Assembly: GCF_019059575.1 (NCBI RefSeq)
Contig: NW_024881589.1
Location: forward strand, 372,001 to 436,000
DNA length: 64,000 nt
Origin: Amphibalanus amphitrite
Taxonomy: Eukaryota > Arthropoda > Thecostraca > Balanomorpha > Balanidae
Direction: 5' to 3'
Both the position numbers and the translations under genes were made by a program. This document shows, piece by piece, positions 1-15,904 of this stretch (positions are counted from its first letter, which is position 1; each line of letters begins with the position of its first letter). The notes under the pieces were generated by a model. That model saw only the letters and a program-made list of their open reading frames with translations. It was not told the origin of the DNA and did not search any database.

Positions 1-1283
1 AAATAGAGCCGATGAATCACCGCCGTCAGAAGTGAGAGTTGCTACCCGACGCAAACCCGATATTAAACCTCACAAATGTCTAGCTCTGTCTCCGGCAATA
101 CGCCCAACAAATCTGAGATGAGCTTGCTGCCTTCCGACAATATTCAATGCAATCCCCAAACATAGTTCGACGGGCATCTTGTGCCGATTCACCGTTAGTA
201 TGCATAGCTGGGCGTCGCGGCGGATGCCTTCCACTAAAGAGATCCATCAGTGCCAAATGATGGCGTGCGTGTTTCCGGACGTTGCTCGGTTCCGGCCGCA
301 CTGGTAAGGGATAATCCACCGGCGCGGCGCGTGGAGCCGCGGCAGTGACCTCGGCTGCACGTGTGACCGTGCTCGCTGACTCCGGGCCGGGCCAGCTGGG
401 CGCTCTGTGTCGGCGCGCGTGCCGTACCGATCACGGAAGGTGCGTCACGCGTACGCACGTCACGGAGGGCGCGTGACGCCACCCAGTCTAGTCGACAATG
501 TGCGGTGCGCCGGGCTGAGAGCGCCGGCTGGGTAATTATGCCGCCAGAGAAACCTGACGACTTCACAGGCCCATAGGCCGTCCGCTGTTGGGTAACCGGA
601 ATTAGTTGGGCTGGCTGGTGACGGCGCCGGTTCACAGACGAGTTGCATAGACACTCGTGCGTCGTACGAACAAGGAATTAAAGAAATTGTATGCGAGTAT
701 AAGCTGCGAAGTGCGAAGCAAGTGTCGTCTAGGCTTCACTGCTAATGCGCTGCCTCTACGTAAAGTACGCAAGCATATGTGAGTTAACCATGTAGTTCAT
801 AAAGCACCATAAATGATTTTGTATTGTAACTAAATGTGCCGAGAATGCTAATAAACTTGCGGTGCCCGAAAATAGTAACACCTCTCAGATTCGTTCGACA
901 TTTTCCAAGCACTGAGACACCATAGCCACGCCTTTAGAAAACAACTAAATATCGTTAGTTCGACTGCCACTCCATGTCCAAATCCACTCTTACATAGAGC
1001 TAGTAAATTATGTTTTCGACAGGAGCACTGATATTTATTTAGGCTGCCGAATGTAGTTCCGAATTCCGTCTTGCATCGGTTTTCTGTTCTCAGCTGGAGC
1101 TACAAAGAAGGTACCACTTCCTGCTGGTTATAGTCCACCGGACAGTTGCTTCTGCCACCTTCTCCTTCCGTTACAGTACGCCTGAATCACCCTGCATTCC
1201 TGCTGACCTGAGTCAGCTTCCTGAGGTGACCTCAGACCTGATCTTCCGGATCTCTTTCCTGGCTCAATGCATTCTGTCCTATC

Positions 1284-1405
1284 CCGTGCGTCCGTCCATC
1301 CGTTCGTACCCGTCCGTACTCCCGTCTGTCCCGTCTGTCCCTCCGTCCGTCCATCCGTCAGTCGGTCCGTCCGTCCGTCCGTCCATCCATCCGTCCGTTC
1401 GGACG
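1284..1405. repeat. Degenerate CCGT-type minisatellite
   Basis: Tandem CCGT/CCAT/CTGT tetramers run for about 120 bases. The open frames seen across it in several frames are repeat artefacts. Confidence 0.85.
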
Positions 1406-3969
1406 ATGACGTTTGACCGAGCGCCGGCTGACCCGTGCCGTTTCGCCGCTCTCTGGCGCCGGGCTGGCGCCGTTCCGCCCCCACTATCTCCTCCCCGACT
1501 GATCGGCCGTCGTCTGACGCACCACCTCACTCTCCGCTGATGAGCCTTTTCTTCTGCGCCAACTTTCGCCGACCAATGTCAAGAGCAGCGCGGTGGGACT
1601 GATGGCGCGGACCTCGCTCCCAGCGCGAGCGCGGCGGCGCGGCGCCTGGCGGGTGTTTCGGAGCGCGGGGCGAGGTTTACACCAACACTGATGTGCTGTG
1701 AAGTGTGACGTTTTTGTGTCCAGTGGTGAGACGCTGATCAGGTGTGTATCGTCCTATCCAGGGACGCTTCATCATCGGAGACGACAGCCGTGAAAAGCGA
1801 AAGGCGCAACGCTCTGAAGCGCTTCGTTTATGCGAGGGGCGTTTTAGTGGACAGCACATGGAAATGCGTCAGACGTTTCCAAATTCTGCAATCTTGAAAA
1901 CCATCTATCTCGGGCTGCTTGCACAATAAATAAAATATGGAATAATTAGAATCAGTTTGGTTGTCTCTAGATACTTCAGTTCACTTCTAGCTGCAATCAA
2001 ATTTTCTAAGAACTAATGAAGCGAAAAAGATAATGGAAACATGAAATGCCGTTCACTTCTCATGCTATTTTGATCAACCCATGGCATTTTGCGCAAGTTT
2101 CCTCAACCCGAAATGTCACAACTGTTATTTTCCTTAAATATTTTCCTTCTCTGAACTTCATGCTCTTGTTCGTGTTCTTACTTTGTAATCACACATCCAT
2201 CGTTCACGTTTATATGTCGCAACCTCAGAGCCAGCACGATCGTATTTGGAAGGCAAACATAGTGCTATCCCAACGACAATACCGACAGATTTATTGGTGC
2301 TTGTAACGTGCCTCTGTTTGCGGAGGCCCAAGTTTATCTGACTGGCCACGAATGCCGTGTGTGGGCCCACGGCGCGCAGAGGCGGCCGGCCAGGAGCCCG
2401 CCGTTTTATGACCGATCTCCTCCCCGCTCGGTGGTACAAAACGGGTCTCATCCCTTCTGAGCGGCGCTGAATACCGACGACCAACCGGGTGTCGCAAGCG
2501 ACGCGCCCGCCGCCTCAGTCGGCGACGGACGGGCGACGCGACTTCTGTGCGGCGCGACGTCTGCCAGGAGTCGTCGTCACACAGCCGTCGCCCCGATTGT
2601 TGGCGGCGCTGGTCTCTGAGGGAGTCGGCAGCGGCGGCCGGGGCGGCGCCTCAGCCCCCCGGCGCGTGACGTGTGTTGTAACACGGGCCACCGATGAGGC
2701 CGTCTCTGTATCTGTGCCGGCAGACAACCCTCTGAACAGCCTACGGGTCGACGTGAGACGGCGCCGCTCCGGCTGAGTGGGTCACAGCGGCGAAGGAACT
2801 GTGAGTTCGCTGGAAGCTCGCTGCTCCACGTAGGCTGTCGTGCACTGCGCATCATGCACTAGCGACCCTGTCTTGTGCAAGCTTGGTGGGGTCACACCAC
2901 ATCGTGCCTTTGAATTGCCCATTGTGTGAACTTCCTGTAACCCAATGAACGGGTCGTTCGGCTCACAAGTATGCACTGCGGTGTAGAGCCGGGGGAAGTA
3001 TTGCCGTCACAAAATTCACTCTCTCTTTCGATGCTGTGTTTAAAGTCAGCGTGCGCAACGTGGTCAAAATCACTTTATATGCAACCCCATGTTGTATGCC
3101 CAGAGCTGCCCTATGTTGGCTCTGTTTGTCACGATCTCAATAGAATCTTGAACGAAGTAAGTACAACGTGCACAGACCAGAGCAGGTACTTGATCGCCGA
3201 CGATACCAAACCGATATAACTCTGGCGCGACTGTCGAGAGAGGCGATCTCAGCATTAGCGGGAGGATCAGCAGCAATCTTGGAGCGCTACTGAGCCCGTT
3301 ATCTATCTGCAGTTCTGAAGGCCAGCAGCGCTCCGAGCGTGTCTCTGCGACTCATTTGGAGCAGTTTTCTGGTGTGCAACTGCTGCACCGTGCACAGATG
3401 GAGGGGAAGGGAGGGGAGGGGAGGGGAGGGCGGTGCCAACAAACAATGTCCCGTTGGTTGTCCAGTTGGCCCTCAGCCGGTGCCGGTTCCCCTTCCCAGC
3501 CGGTCTTCTTTGGAACTGCGACGCGCAAACAACGAAAAACCGGACCAATCGGACTGCTACCCCGTATACCTTGGATGGAGACTTGAGAGTGCAACAGGCT
3601 GTGATAAAATGCGCTCAGAGGCTTTGTCGATGTGTACCGCCGGATCTCAACATTTGTAAACCATTTCCAATACAGACAGCCACTGAATACTGATGCCGCA
3701 ATAGACCGCACAAACAATTATTCAACAGTTTGCATTTGCAATCGTCTTCTTCTGTTGATACCATATCCAACACAGTAAAGTTTGATGACTTCACCAAATC
3801 CCAGATAGAATTATGTCTGGACGTTGTAGCATGTTTGCGACGACAGGAGACAAGCTCTGAGAAACTGAGCAGGCCAGAGCACCGTGGGAGCCGGCCAGGA
3901 GACAGTCAGCGGAGGGCTGAGAGGTAGCGTCTCACGACTGCGGTCAGCGGCCGGAGGCGACCGTAATCT

Positions 3970-4013
3970 GTCACCCGTCACCCGTCACCCGCCACCCGCC
4001 ACCCGTCACCCAC
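3970..4013. repeat. GTCACCC tandem repeat
   Basis: About six 7-bp units of GTCACCC or GCCACCC stand head to tail inside a GC-rich island. Confidence 0.85.
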
Positions 4014-4281
4014 CCCGGCGGCGCCACTCGGCGGTAGTGAGCTGCGCGAACCTGCGGCTTTCACCGCTGCCGCCGCCCCTCCGCCGTCCCGGCGCCGCGA
4101 GAGGAAACTCAGCCCTCTTGTCGCCTGATCTCCTCAGAGAAGTTTACCCACTGGCGGCAGCATCGACCAGCTTCTGGATTGTCCCGGCTCAAGTGTTGAC
4201 TCTGGGACGGTGATTCAGGAGTCGTTCACTGTGCGGCACTTTGTCGCCCGCATTCGTGATGTGGATAGATGTTTCTTGCAG

Positions 4282-4751
4282 CGTACAAGCGTGCAACGAA
4301 AAATGACTCGGACAATGGGGTCTGCTGCATCCTGCAACTGTATCTTGTTTGTCAGGGCAGTGAAAATCATGACATCACCTCTCAGATCTTCAAGGCTGCT
4401 GCCAGCTGCGCAAATCATGGGCGCTCTTTCGACGGCATCGTTTGCCGCATGTGCTACTACGTCTTGCACACGCTGACAAATGCAGGTCAAACAGATTGCA
4501 GCCACCGGATCCGGCGTTGCATAATGACCGAGCGAAACAGGGAAGACCCAGCCAATCGCTGCATGACTGGGCAGAGCGGCAAGGCTCGGGTCGGCGCGGC
4601 GCGGGGTGGTCCGATCGTGACTGACGCTCGGTCTCTCCACAGACTGTCCCGTTCTATCACTACACCTTTGTCGGGCTCTGCTTTCGGGGCGGACCGTCCA
4701 GTTGGGTGGATGGCCAGTCGCGACAGCATCCACCCCCTCCACCATAGATAA
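4282..4751 (+). CDS. Possible terminal exon of a cysteine-rich peptide (uncertain)
   Basis: A good acceptor (TTTCTTGCAG, 4272-4281) is followed by a frame that stays open to a TAG at 4749-4751. Its first 85 or so residues hold eight cysteines, including a CC pair, an IVCRMC cluster and two more spaced about seven residues apart, as in small secreted disulfide-rich peptides. No family was recognised. Against it: the opposite strand is also open across the same stretch, no upstream exon or signal peptide was found, and the last 60 residues look like GC-rich filler. It would lie in a mol intron on the opposite strand. It may be chance. Confidence 0.22.
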
Positions 4752-5528
4752 CTATGTTTGTCAGGGTCACCCGTCCGCCGGCGGTGAGGCGGAAAGCAGC
4801 GGCACCTTCTGACCCGTCTGCCAGTGGCGTTACAGAGCCAATCCCGCCCGGTGGGTGTCTCAGAATCACGGCGCCGTCTCGAGCTCGTGACGTGTGCCGT
4901 ACTCTACTAGCCGAACCAGGCGCAGGTGCCGCCGGTCGAGGGAGAGCTACAGACTGCAGAGCACAAACTATCGCGGAGCGGACGGCAACAGAGAGTCATC
5001 CGGGGGCGGGGTGGCCTCCGGGACCCTGCACCGCCTCGCCCAGTCTGCAGGGACGGCCCGGGTCGTCGGGTCAGCCGGCCTGCTCTCCGTTCCCACACCT
5101 CATCTCAGTCCGTGCGTCACGAGATACGCCCCAACTGCGTCACGAGGCACACCCCAACTGCGTCACATGTGTACCGCGCGAGCCAGCAAACGTCACCGTC
5201 TCACGGCCACCGCCACAGAAGGCCGCGCTGGAAATCCGTCAAGCTGACGCCTGTTTTACCGTCGCCTGGCACTGGCAGCTGGCCACACAACTAGCACGTA
5301 ACCAGCGCAGATTGGCGTGCTACCTGAGCTGGTGAGAACACCCTCCGGGCGCGTTGGGCCCAATGTTTGCAGTCGCGACATTCGAGCTCCAGCTGTCGCG
5401 CGCGACCGGGCGCCGGGTGCAGCTCCGACCATCGCGCGGGTGTTCGAACAGTGGGTGAAAGTTGCTGAGAGGGTTCTCTGAGTGACTCTAGAGGGTTCTC
5501 CGGGGGACTCGAGTGACGTCACACTCAC

Positions 5529-5640
5529 CAGATGATGATGTGGGTGTAGTAGCCGGCGACACGCAGCTTCTGTCCCCAGAGGAAGCCCTCTGAGTTGGTG
5601 CTCAGGTACTCCGCCACAGTGAGGATCGGGTACGGCAGTC
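5529..5640 (-). CDS. mol: DuoxA/mol exon 5 (start of TM3 region)
   Basis: Fifth visible coding exon of the dual-oxidase maturation factor. The acceptor is TTCTCTTCGCCAG before 5640 and the donor is GTGAGT after 5529. It enters in phase 1 and leaves in phase 2. It encodes GLPYPILTVAEYLS followed by a W-G-Q-K-L-R-V-A-G-Y-Y-T stretch. This lines up with GLPDPVLYLAEK...RLAGHYTSAMLW of human DUOXA and GLPFPILTVAEYF of fly mol (both from memory). In the family this segment lies just before the third membrane helix. The next exon should begin with the base completing a Trp codon, but none was found between 1 and 5528. Confidence 0.93.
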
Positions 5641-6219
5641 CTGGCGAAGAGAAGAGACGGATGGTCAGAGAAGAGCTGCAGTTAGTTCTTGTCTCTATGA
5701 TTATATGGGCGTGAACGTCTTCTGACATCACGTGATTGATCGTGTCGTTTTGTTTCTATAACCGGTTATGGAGCGTTACATAAACAGAAGAGTTCATGCC
5801 CGGTATCTGAGCTATACACGTCATTTGGGTTGGGAATGTTCACACAATATGTCGTCACTTGACGGCAGTGATTGCATCTCGGGTGATTGATTTTACTGCC
5901 TTCCTTTCAGTGCCTCAATGGCCGTGCGGTACCAGAGGCTGGCCCATATAATTATATAACTGGACGGGTGAACCTCGCATACCGGTGTCGACAAGTCAAA
6001 ACCTATAAAACCGACTTTTTCTCACAGGCAATTGGCGATAAAGGGACTACCGTAAAAAAATACCGAAACACATTGACAGCGCTTATATCTGACTCCGTAA
6101 AACGAAGCATCCCAATCTTTAAAACCAAACGTCCCAAAATGAAAACCGCAAGACCGCTATATCGAATATCGTTAAACACCTTTATAGCAAGACGTGCCCG
6201 TCCTTCCCGCCTCCCTCAC
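5641..6219. other. mol intron 4
   Basis: A 579-bp intron with a clean GTGAGG donor and CAG acceptor on the minus strand. It is AT-richer than the flanking exons and no other feature was seen in it. Confidence 0.85.
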
Positions 6220-6324
6220 CTTTCACGAGCGCGGCGCGGTACTCGTTGCGCATCTGCTGCGGCTGGATCCACTGGAACCGCTCGTTGAAGTCGATGTCAC
6301 CGTTGTGCTTGCTCTCTGGCAGCG
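6220..6324 (-). CDS. mol: DuoxA/mol exon 4 (large extracellular loop)
   Basis: Fourth coding exon, phase 1 in and phase 1 out, 105 nt, between a CCGACAG acceptor and a GTGAGG donor. It contributes ALPESKHNGDIDFNERFQW and then a Gln-rich stretch ending in RAALVK. The D-I-D-F-N-E-R-F motif matches the extracellular loop of insect mol (recalled as DIDFNERFTW) and the looser human NYNEEFTW. In DUOXA proteins this loop follows the second membrane helix and takes part in pairing with the DUOX peroxidase-like ectodomain. The reading frame joins exactly to exons 3 and 5. Confidence 0.93.
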
Positions 6325-9300
6325 CTGTCGGCGGGAGGCAGCAGCGTTAGTGGAGCGTAACGCTGGACTCACTGCGCAAGCGATGCTGATAGCCGTGAGT
6401 TTATGATCATCGTGGGGTGAGACTCGTGGGCTTCAGACCGTGGGTTGTGGAACACCATGGACTATTGCTCGTGAACGTGATCTAAGACTAGAGATCTAGG
6501 ACTCGTGATCCAAGACTCGAGAGGGACACGAGCGAGGAGGATAAATCCTGGGACGGTTCACCCGTGGAGCCTGCCGGCACGCGGCGCGGCGGCGCGGTGG
6601 CACTTTCTCGGGCCCTCTCCGTGCTCGCTCGCCTGTCGGGCCAATTCAGTGTCCACGTGTCAATGGCAAATGACCTTGTAGCTTTCTCGCCACGGGCCTG
6701 GCGGCGTTCGGCCGACGGGGGCGGCCACTCTGTCCAGCGCTCCCTCAAACTCCACCGTTAATAGCCCACGTCCTAGCCGGGGGAACGGATCGGTCTCAGT
6801 CGATCGGAGCGGCCCCGTGTCGTCAGCGACGGCGACGACGGAACGGAGGACCTGTCCGTTTTCGCTGTTCCGCCTGACTTCCAGCCGCCGGACAAAGAAC
6901 TCCAGCCACCGATACTTTTGTCCGCCACCGGCAGGTAGACAAAAAACGGCACGCGCTGGTCGTCCAGCTCGGCATACGTGATGCTTATGGTCGGTTGTGT
7001 TGGTATTCCTGGCGCGTGCTCGTTTGATGGGAGCGGTTTCGGTCACTGCGCCGCCCTCTACTCCGCCCCCAGCCCTCCCTAAAGCAGACCGACTGACTGA
7101 GAAACGGGAGCGAAACTACCTACTGACTGACGTCAGCGGCCGGCGCGCCGAGCCGTGCAGATTAACGGCAGAGATAGTGCAGCGCATGATCGCCGCCGCC
7201 ATTTGAAATTTGCCGGCCGGTATGTATGGGTTGTCCGTGGGAATCCTCCCCAAAGCAGGATTTATTCGTCACTCCATAACCATAGAAGCCACCGCAAGCA
7301 GCCGTTCAAAAACCACTCGACCTTCATCAGAGTAAAAATACGTGCATGCCATCTTTTACGTAGAACAAGGCCTAAAACTATCCTATTAGAATGAACAGTT
7401 ATTCACAAAGGCTCGATGCAAAGGGCTGGGAATTGTCTGTCTGAAAGCACGGCTGGTGGTCTCAGTATGCATCCCCGGAGGATGCTGCGCCGCTAGACAT
7501 CTCCCGTGTCCCAGCCCTGGAGTTAGAGGTCACTGACAGCGACTGCAGCTCGCCGGCACTGCACACATCCACCGACCCGACCGGGGGGCGGGGGGTGGGG
7601 GAGGGACGGGGGGCACGCCGCGAACCCAACCGAGCCGCGCGGCCTTGCACGAGCGCGCTCCCTGCGAGTAGCGAGAGCAGATACAGGCGAGCTGCGTCCA
7701 GAGCACAACTGGTGGTCTGAGTGTTTTTGTGTATTTGATTATTTTTCATTATTAAATGCAATACAAGTGTGAGTGACATTCCAGGGAGCTGAATAGCCTT
7801 GTATTGTGGCTGAATTAAAAAAGACACATCATACCCTGCAGAACTTTGCTGCATTCTGTCTCGTTACCCATATGGTTTCATTTAGTCAGTTAATCCAAAT
7901 GAATAAGCTGTCTTAAAAAAAGACGAGATCCGCCTTCTGCTAAAAGTGTCTTCGTATGAAAAACCGCAGCTGCATTTGACCTTGCATTCATCTTCTTTAC
8001 AATCGGTTTAACAGAAAGCGTTGTAAGTCTCAAAGGCCTTAATTTAGGACATATGATGATATTGTGGGTTCATTCGGGCCAACTACCTATAGGCTAATCT
8101 TCAAATTTCGTGGGGGAAAAGTGCATTTAGGAAAGGGTTGTCCGATATCTTTAAGGTAAAAACCGCATCGCCTTAGCGGTTACATGGCATCAGCAGCTCA
8201 TGGGAAAGAATTGCATGGTCTCCGCTTTGCCTGCTATGTAAAACAAAGGAACACTGCATTGTTATCAACAGGATACAGACATTTTGACTTGTCTCCTGGA
8301 AACGGTTGTTAAAATTCGGTGAAAGCAATTATCTTCAAGGCTGACTTTAGTTGCGTCAATGGTTTCGAGCGATCCCGCCCATCGCATCTCTGAGATAATG
8401 GCTCATCTCTGGAGCAAAAAGTGCCCATCCCGTGCGCCCGTGGTCCACCCCCGCACCCCCGACCCGTCAACTCGCCGGCCGGGTCAGGCCGGGTCGTGAC
8501 CGTGCCGGGTCACACGGTGTCCAGCACCGGTCGCGGTCGCACGAGCGTGACTGTCACGTGACCGGCCGGCACGCGCCTCTAACGTGACCGGCCGTGTCAC
8601 GACCCGAGCGGCCGTCACAAAGACAGCGTGACGCCCGTGACGGTCCGGCCGGCCGCGGCGCCAGCGCGACACTCGCGGCGCGGCCACTCCAATATGGCGG
8701 ACATGAATGTCAATCTGCCGCCGCAGAAGCCGAAACATCGATGGCCCAACAGTGAAGCAACAGAGAGGAATCACTTCACCGCAAACCGTTGCAATCCGGA
8801 CTGGTCCCAGGGAGGTGGCCTACCGAAGCCGCGACTGGGCGCTGTTGCACGCTTCCTTTAGAGGAAAGGTCGCCAGAGGTGGGAGGTCAGGTCATTACTC
8901 CGAACGGGAACGAGCGGGGCCACGTGGATCCTGACCTCTTTAGACGTGGTTACAAAGGCTCCGCGACCGCCGCCTTTACGAGTTACGAGCATGGCGGTGC
9001 TATGCACACGCCAGCCGGGACATTGATAGACAAACACGTAAAGTTTGACAGCATTTAAACATGCAAGATTCGTGCATGCGTGCATACGTGCATGTATGCA
9101 TACACGCGCTTCCGCTATCGCGTAGTTGAAGTTACGGGTTTCCATTGCAGCGTGATTTTCCTAATCGATCTGCGTTTGGTTTCCTTTATAGATACAGACA
9201 CTGCAAATGAGCACGTTAGCTGTTCATTTCCCGTTCTGCAGATACTGCTATCGCACCTCAATGTTTCCTATAACCGACCGTTCGAGCACGCCTGTAGTTC

Positions 9301-9368
9301 CAGCACCGATCGGGCCCGGTTTCCGCGCGCGGCTGTCGGGGCGCACTGCCCCGGTGGCGGCGACTGAC
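6325..9368. other. mol intron 3
   Basis: An intron of about 3 kb. It contains GC-rich, CpG-dense islands (about 6540-7200, 7500-7690 and 8400-8900) separated by AT-rich DNA. No second gene, RNA or transposon termini were recognised. Confidence 0.8.
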
Positions 9369-9503
9369 CTTTCAAGGTGACGTTGACATGGTTGAGGCCG
9401 ATGTGGACGCCCAGGTCGGCGCTGAGGCTGTCGGCCGAGAACGCTCGGTAGTAGGTGTTGATCTGCACCATACCCGTCTGCCACTCCGAGCCGGTCGCGC
9501 CCA
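9369..9503 (-). CDS. mol: DuoxA/mol exon 3
   Basis: Third coding exon, 135 nt. The acceptor is TTTCATTTCAG before 9503 and the donor is GTCAGT after 9369; phase 1 at both ends. It encodes an SEWQTGMVQINTYYRAFSAD stretch followed by a LGVHIGLNHVNVTLK stretch. These align with human SSEWSVGQVSTNTSYKAFSS and ADIGLQVGLGGVNITL, and with the fly form GLNHVNVTL. N-V-T is an N-glycosylation sequon at a position where DUOXA proteins are glycosylated. This is the signature part of the family and the main reason for the identification. Confidence 0.95.
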
Positions 9504-13166
<3,663 letters not shown>

Positions 13167-13224
13167 GTGTAATGGCGATGCCAGTGAAGATGCTGAGAAC
13201 CACACATGTGAACGTGGTGAATCG
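13167..13224 (-). CDS. mol: DuoxA/mol exon 2 (second membrane helix)
   Basis: A short 58-nt exon, phase 0 in and phase 1 out. The acceptor is TTTTGTTTCAG and the donor is GTGAGT. It encodes RFTTFTCVVLSIFTGIAIT, the start of the second membrane helix; fly mol has RFTTFTTVTLSLFVGLVIL here as I recall it. The codon split with exon 3 gives Leu, continuing as LGATGSEW. It is short, but its phase and similarity make it secure. Confidence 0.93.
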
Positions 13225-15186
13225 CTGAAACAAAAGGATAATTGATACATCAGACGTGACGTCATCAAAAATGATCGGCACACACAATGCTGACCTAGAG
13301 AAGGTGTAAAAATAGTATGCGCTTTGTAAATGGAACAGGAAACAATGCAAAGGGGCAGCGGCGTAAAATGCGAGCTGACATACATTCTGCATGATTAACA
13401 AAACGAGAGGCAAAAGGCACAGCCCTTATTGTTAGCATTTGGTAGGCGACAATGCTGCTTGAGGGGGTGCTGGGTGGTAAGTGCTACTGATTTTCAATCC
13501 ACGACATCTATTTGATGAGTAGCTATAAAAGAATTCAATATAATTTTCAGCAAATATCAACTGTACTGCGCATGTTTATACGACTGAACGATTTCCTTTT
13601 TACACCGGTTCACCTTGGCTTACAGAACACAAATCTAGTTCATCGTTGTTTTTTTCTACGCCGATCTACTTCGAGCTGTCATCTCTAATACCAACGTGAT
13701 ACCGGTGGGCAGCATCTCTGACGAGTGGTCACGGTTGGTTTCCGTTCGTAGAACAGAAGAGCGGGGTCCGGTCGGTGTGGGACATTAGAGGCGAGCGGTG
13801 TGGGATCGGTCCACCGCCGCAGCTCTGCCAGTGATCGGCCACACCGCCTGTGACGATAGCGGCGCAGAGGCGGCAGTCCAGGTGCTCTGTCACACTGTCA
13901 CTCGTGGGAGTCGAACACCGCAGGCACGCCACGAGATAAGGGACCATGACGGCGCGCACAGACCGCCGAATAGTCACAGGAAGTGCTGGACTGGGACATT
14001 TCAAGGTTTCCGACGAGTTCGGGACGACCATTTGACATCACTAGCTGGTGCTAGTGGTCCTGCGCGAATGCAGTCTCCATTGGTGCTAGCGCGCCTGCCA
14101 AAATTGCAGTCACTCGTTAGCGCCCTGTGCTGAACTGCAGTCTCCACCGGCTCGGTGAAAAGGCTTCACATTCAGGGCGCCCGCTTGGGAATACCAGGGC
14201 ACGAGGGTGATGGATGGATAAGACTGGTATATGTGGGACCCTGCTGACTAAAACTAGACCACACGATGCCCGAACCGTCACTGTTTGACAGCGGACGAGC
14301 TGCGGGCGCCCGCAGGTGCGGACCGCGTGAGATCGTCACTCTGTTTTGCGGCGCAAACGGCGCTACGTGCGACCGCACCCGTCCGCCAGCGGTTTTAGCG
14401 AGTCCAGCTGAGAGTACCGCAGGCCAGTTGCCGGGTCGGCGAGGGTTTCTCTCGCTCTGACGTCATCAGCCCGAGCTGTAACACGCCACTCGCCCAGCTG
14501 CTGCTGAGCCGGTGGATAGTCAGCCGTAAAACCAGCACGCTATGACTGTAACGTCGTAAGTGTTCAGACACCTTCACGGCTGTATCGTCGCCAATGCGGA
14601 TGACTTGCCGCTTGAGGAGGACGTCTCGGCTCTATGCGACCAGACGTGGAGTTCTGTTGATTAAGAGTGTGTGTAATGTGTGTCTAACGAAACTGTGAGA
14701 CGGTCAGCTAAGTCTACAGACAAAAACTGCCGTAATCTCCCCTCAGTTTATCGAGAAGCAAAGGGAGATGGATTGGTCATGTTGCTGACCCGAGAGCAGA
14801 GTCTCCGACTGCGTTTTTTATGATGGGGTCTGCGATTTCCAGTGTCCGAGTCTGACGGTAAAACTGTCTGCACCACTCATCGTGTGAGGGTCCGCACTGT
14901 TCTCACAGCGTCACAGCGCATTTGATGGATTGCTGCAGAGCAAGACGGACACATCACAGGAGCCGTATCAAGTGAACATGCCTGGATTGGCTGTTGGCAG
15001 TGGGACATACTTCTACACTTCATTTTTCACTAGCTATGGATCCGAACCTTGCAAATGGTGAGAACATTTTATGAAAACACACTCATCAATCACTTGTGAG
15101 ATAGGTACAGCACTCACAGAGAACTTCTCACGGAATGACAGCCAAGGAAAAGGTACTTACTGCTGGTTGAAAAATAATTGTTTTTT
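13225..15186. other. mol intron 1, proximal part
   Basis: Non-coding sequence of the first coding intron. A GC-richer patch lies near 13800-14130 and 14260-14470. No gene or transposon end was recognised. Confidence 0.7.
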
Positions 15187-15904
15187 GTAGGAAGTATCAT
15201 TAGAATATATGACCTTCTCCTCGGAAAATGACCAAATGAATGAAAATGATTATTTATTGATGAATTGATGATATTTCGGTCACAGACCTTTGTCTAAATC
15301 GAATTCGTTAAATCGTACAAGGCAAAAGTAGCGAGAAAAGTGACTCGCTACTTTTGCCTTGTACGATTTAACGAATTCGATTTAGACGAAGGTCTGTAAC
15401 CGAAATATCATCAATTCATCAATAAATAATCATTTTCATTCATTTGGTCATTTTCCGAGGAGAAGGTCATACAGGGTGTCCAGAAAAAACGGATACTATT
15501 ATTTTTTGCTGTAATTCCGAAAATAAACACCTTACATTTTAAAATGGCACATGCTTGTATTCGCCAAAATATGGCAAAACAGACAGCAGGTGCCACATGG
15601 CATGTAAACTCTTTGGTTAGTTGCGGCAGCTCCTCAAAGCAGACACTCAATGTGAGCGGCCTTACGGCGGATCAGCTCCAGCACTAGCACAGTCTGCAGG
15701 TGACTGATGGTCATGTTGACCATCTCGGAGGGCAAGCAGACAACTTTCCAACGACGCATTACAGTGCTCATGAGTTTTGCCAAATCTTGCACTATAAGCA
15801 CATGAATTTGGAACAAAATCGGCACGTGCGTTAATGAATGCGACTTAATTTCCGTAGTATCTTTTTTTTCTGGACACCCTGTATATTCTAATGATACTTC
15901 CTAC
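15187..15904. repeat. Near-perfect palindrome (149-bp arms) interrupted by a MITE
   Basis: The left arm is 15187-15335, the spacer is 8 bp (15336-15343), and the right arm is 15344-15471 plus 15884-15904. Each arm is 149 bp and I count two mismatches. The right arm is split by a 410-bp MITE whose removal, with one TA, restores the palindrome exactly. The structure could fold into a very long hairpin. It may itself be a foldback-type element, but no clear target duplication was found around it. Confidence 0.93.
15472..15881 (-). mobile_element. Tc1/mariner-type MITE or deleted copy
   Basis: The terminal inverted repeats are perfect and start CAGGGTGTCCAGAAAAAA. The copy is flanked by TA on both sides (15470-15471 and 15882-15883), the target duplication of Tc1/mariner (IS630) elements. 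The minus-strand interior around 15637-15690 encodes a short piece ending ELIRRKAAHIECLL. This resembles the RVQACINANGGHFEHLL-type C-terminus of such transposases. It appears to be an internally deleted copy, unable to move by itself. It entered after the surrounding palindrome had formed. Confidence 0.85.

Larger units (their letters stand above)
1..4281. other. Non-coding stretch, presumed mol intron
   Basis: No exon could be supported here on either strand. The visible mol exons end at 5529 with a donor site, so this is probably part of the next mol intron. The stretch alternates ordinary DNA with GC- and CpG-rich islands (about 190-650, 1400-1680, 2330-2780, 3880-4140). It also holds the simple repeats listed separately and a G-rich run near 3404-3430. 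No RNA gene or transposon end was recognised. Confidence 0.5.

Noticed and set aside
4754-5335. Plus-strand open frame of about 193 codons
   Set aside because: Three frames are open together in a CpG-rich stretch; the protein is low in structure-forming residues and unlike any family.
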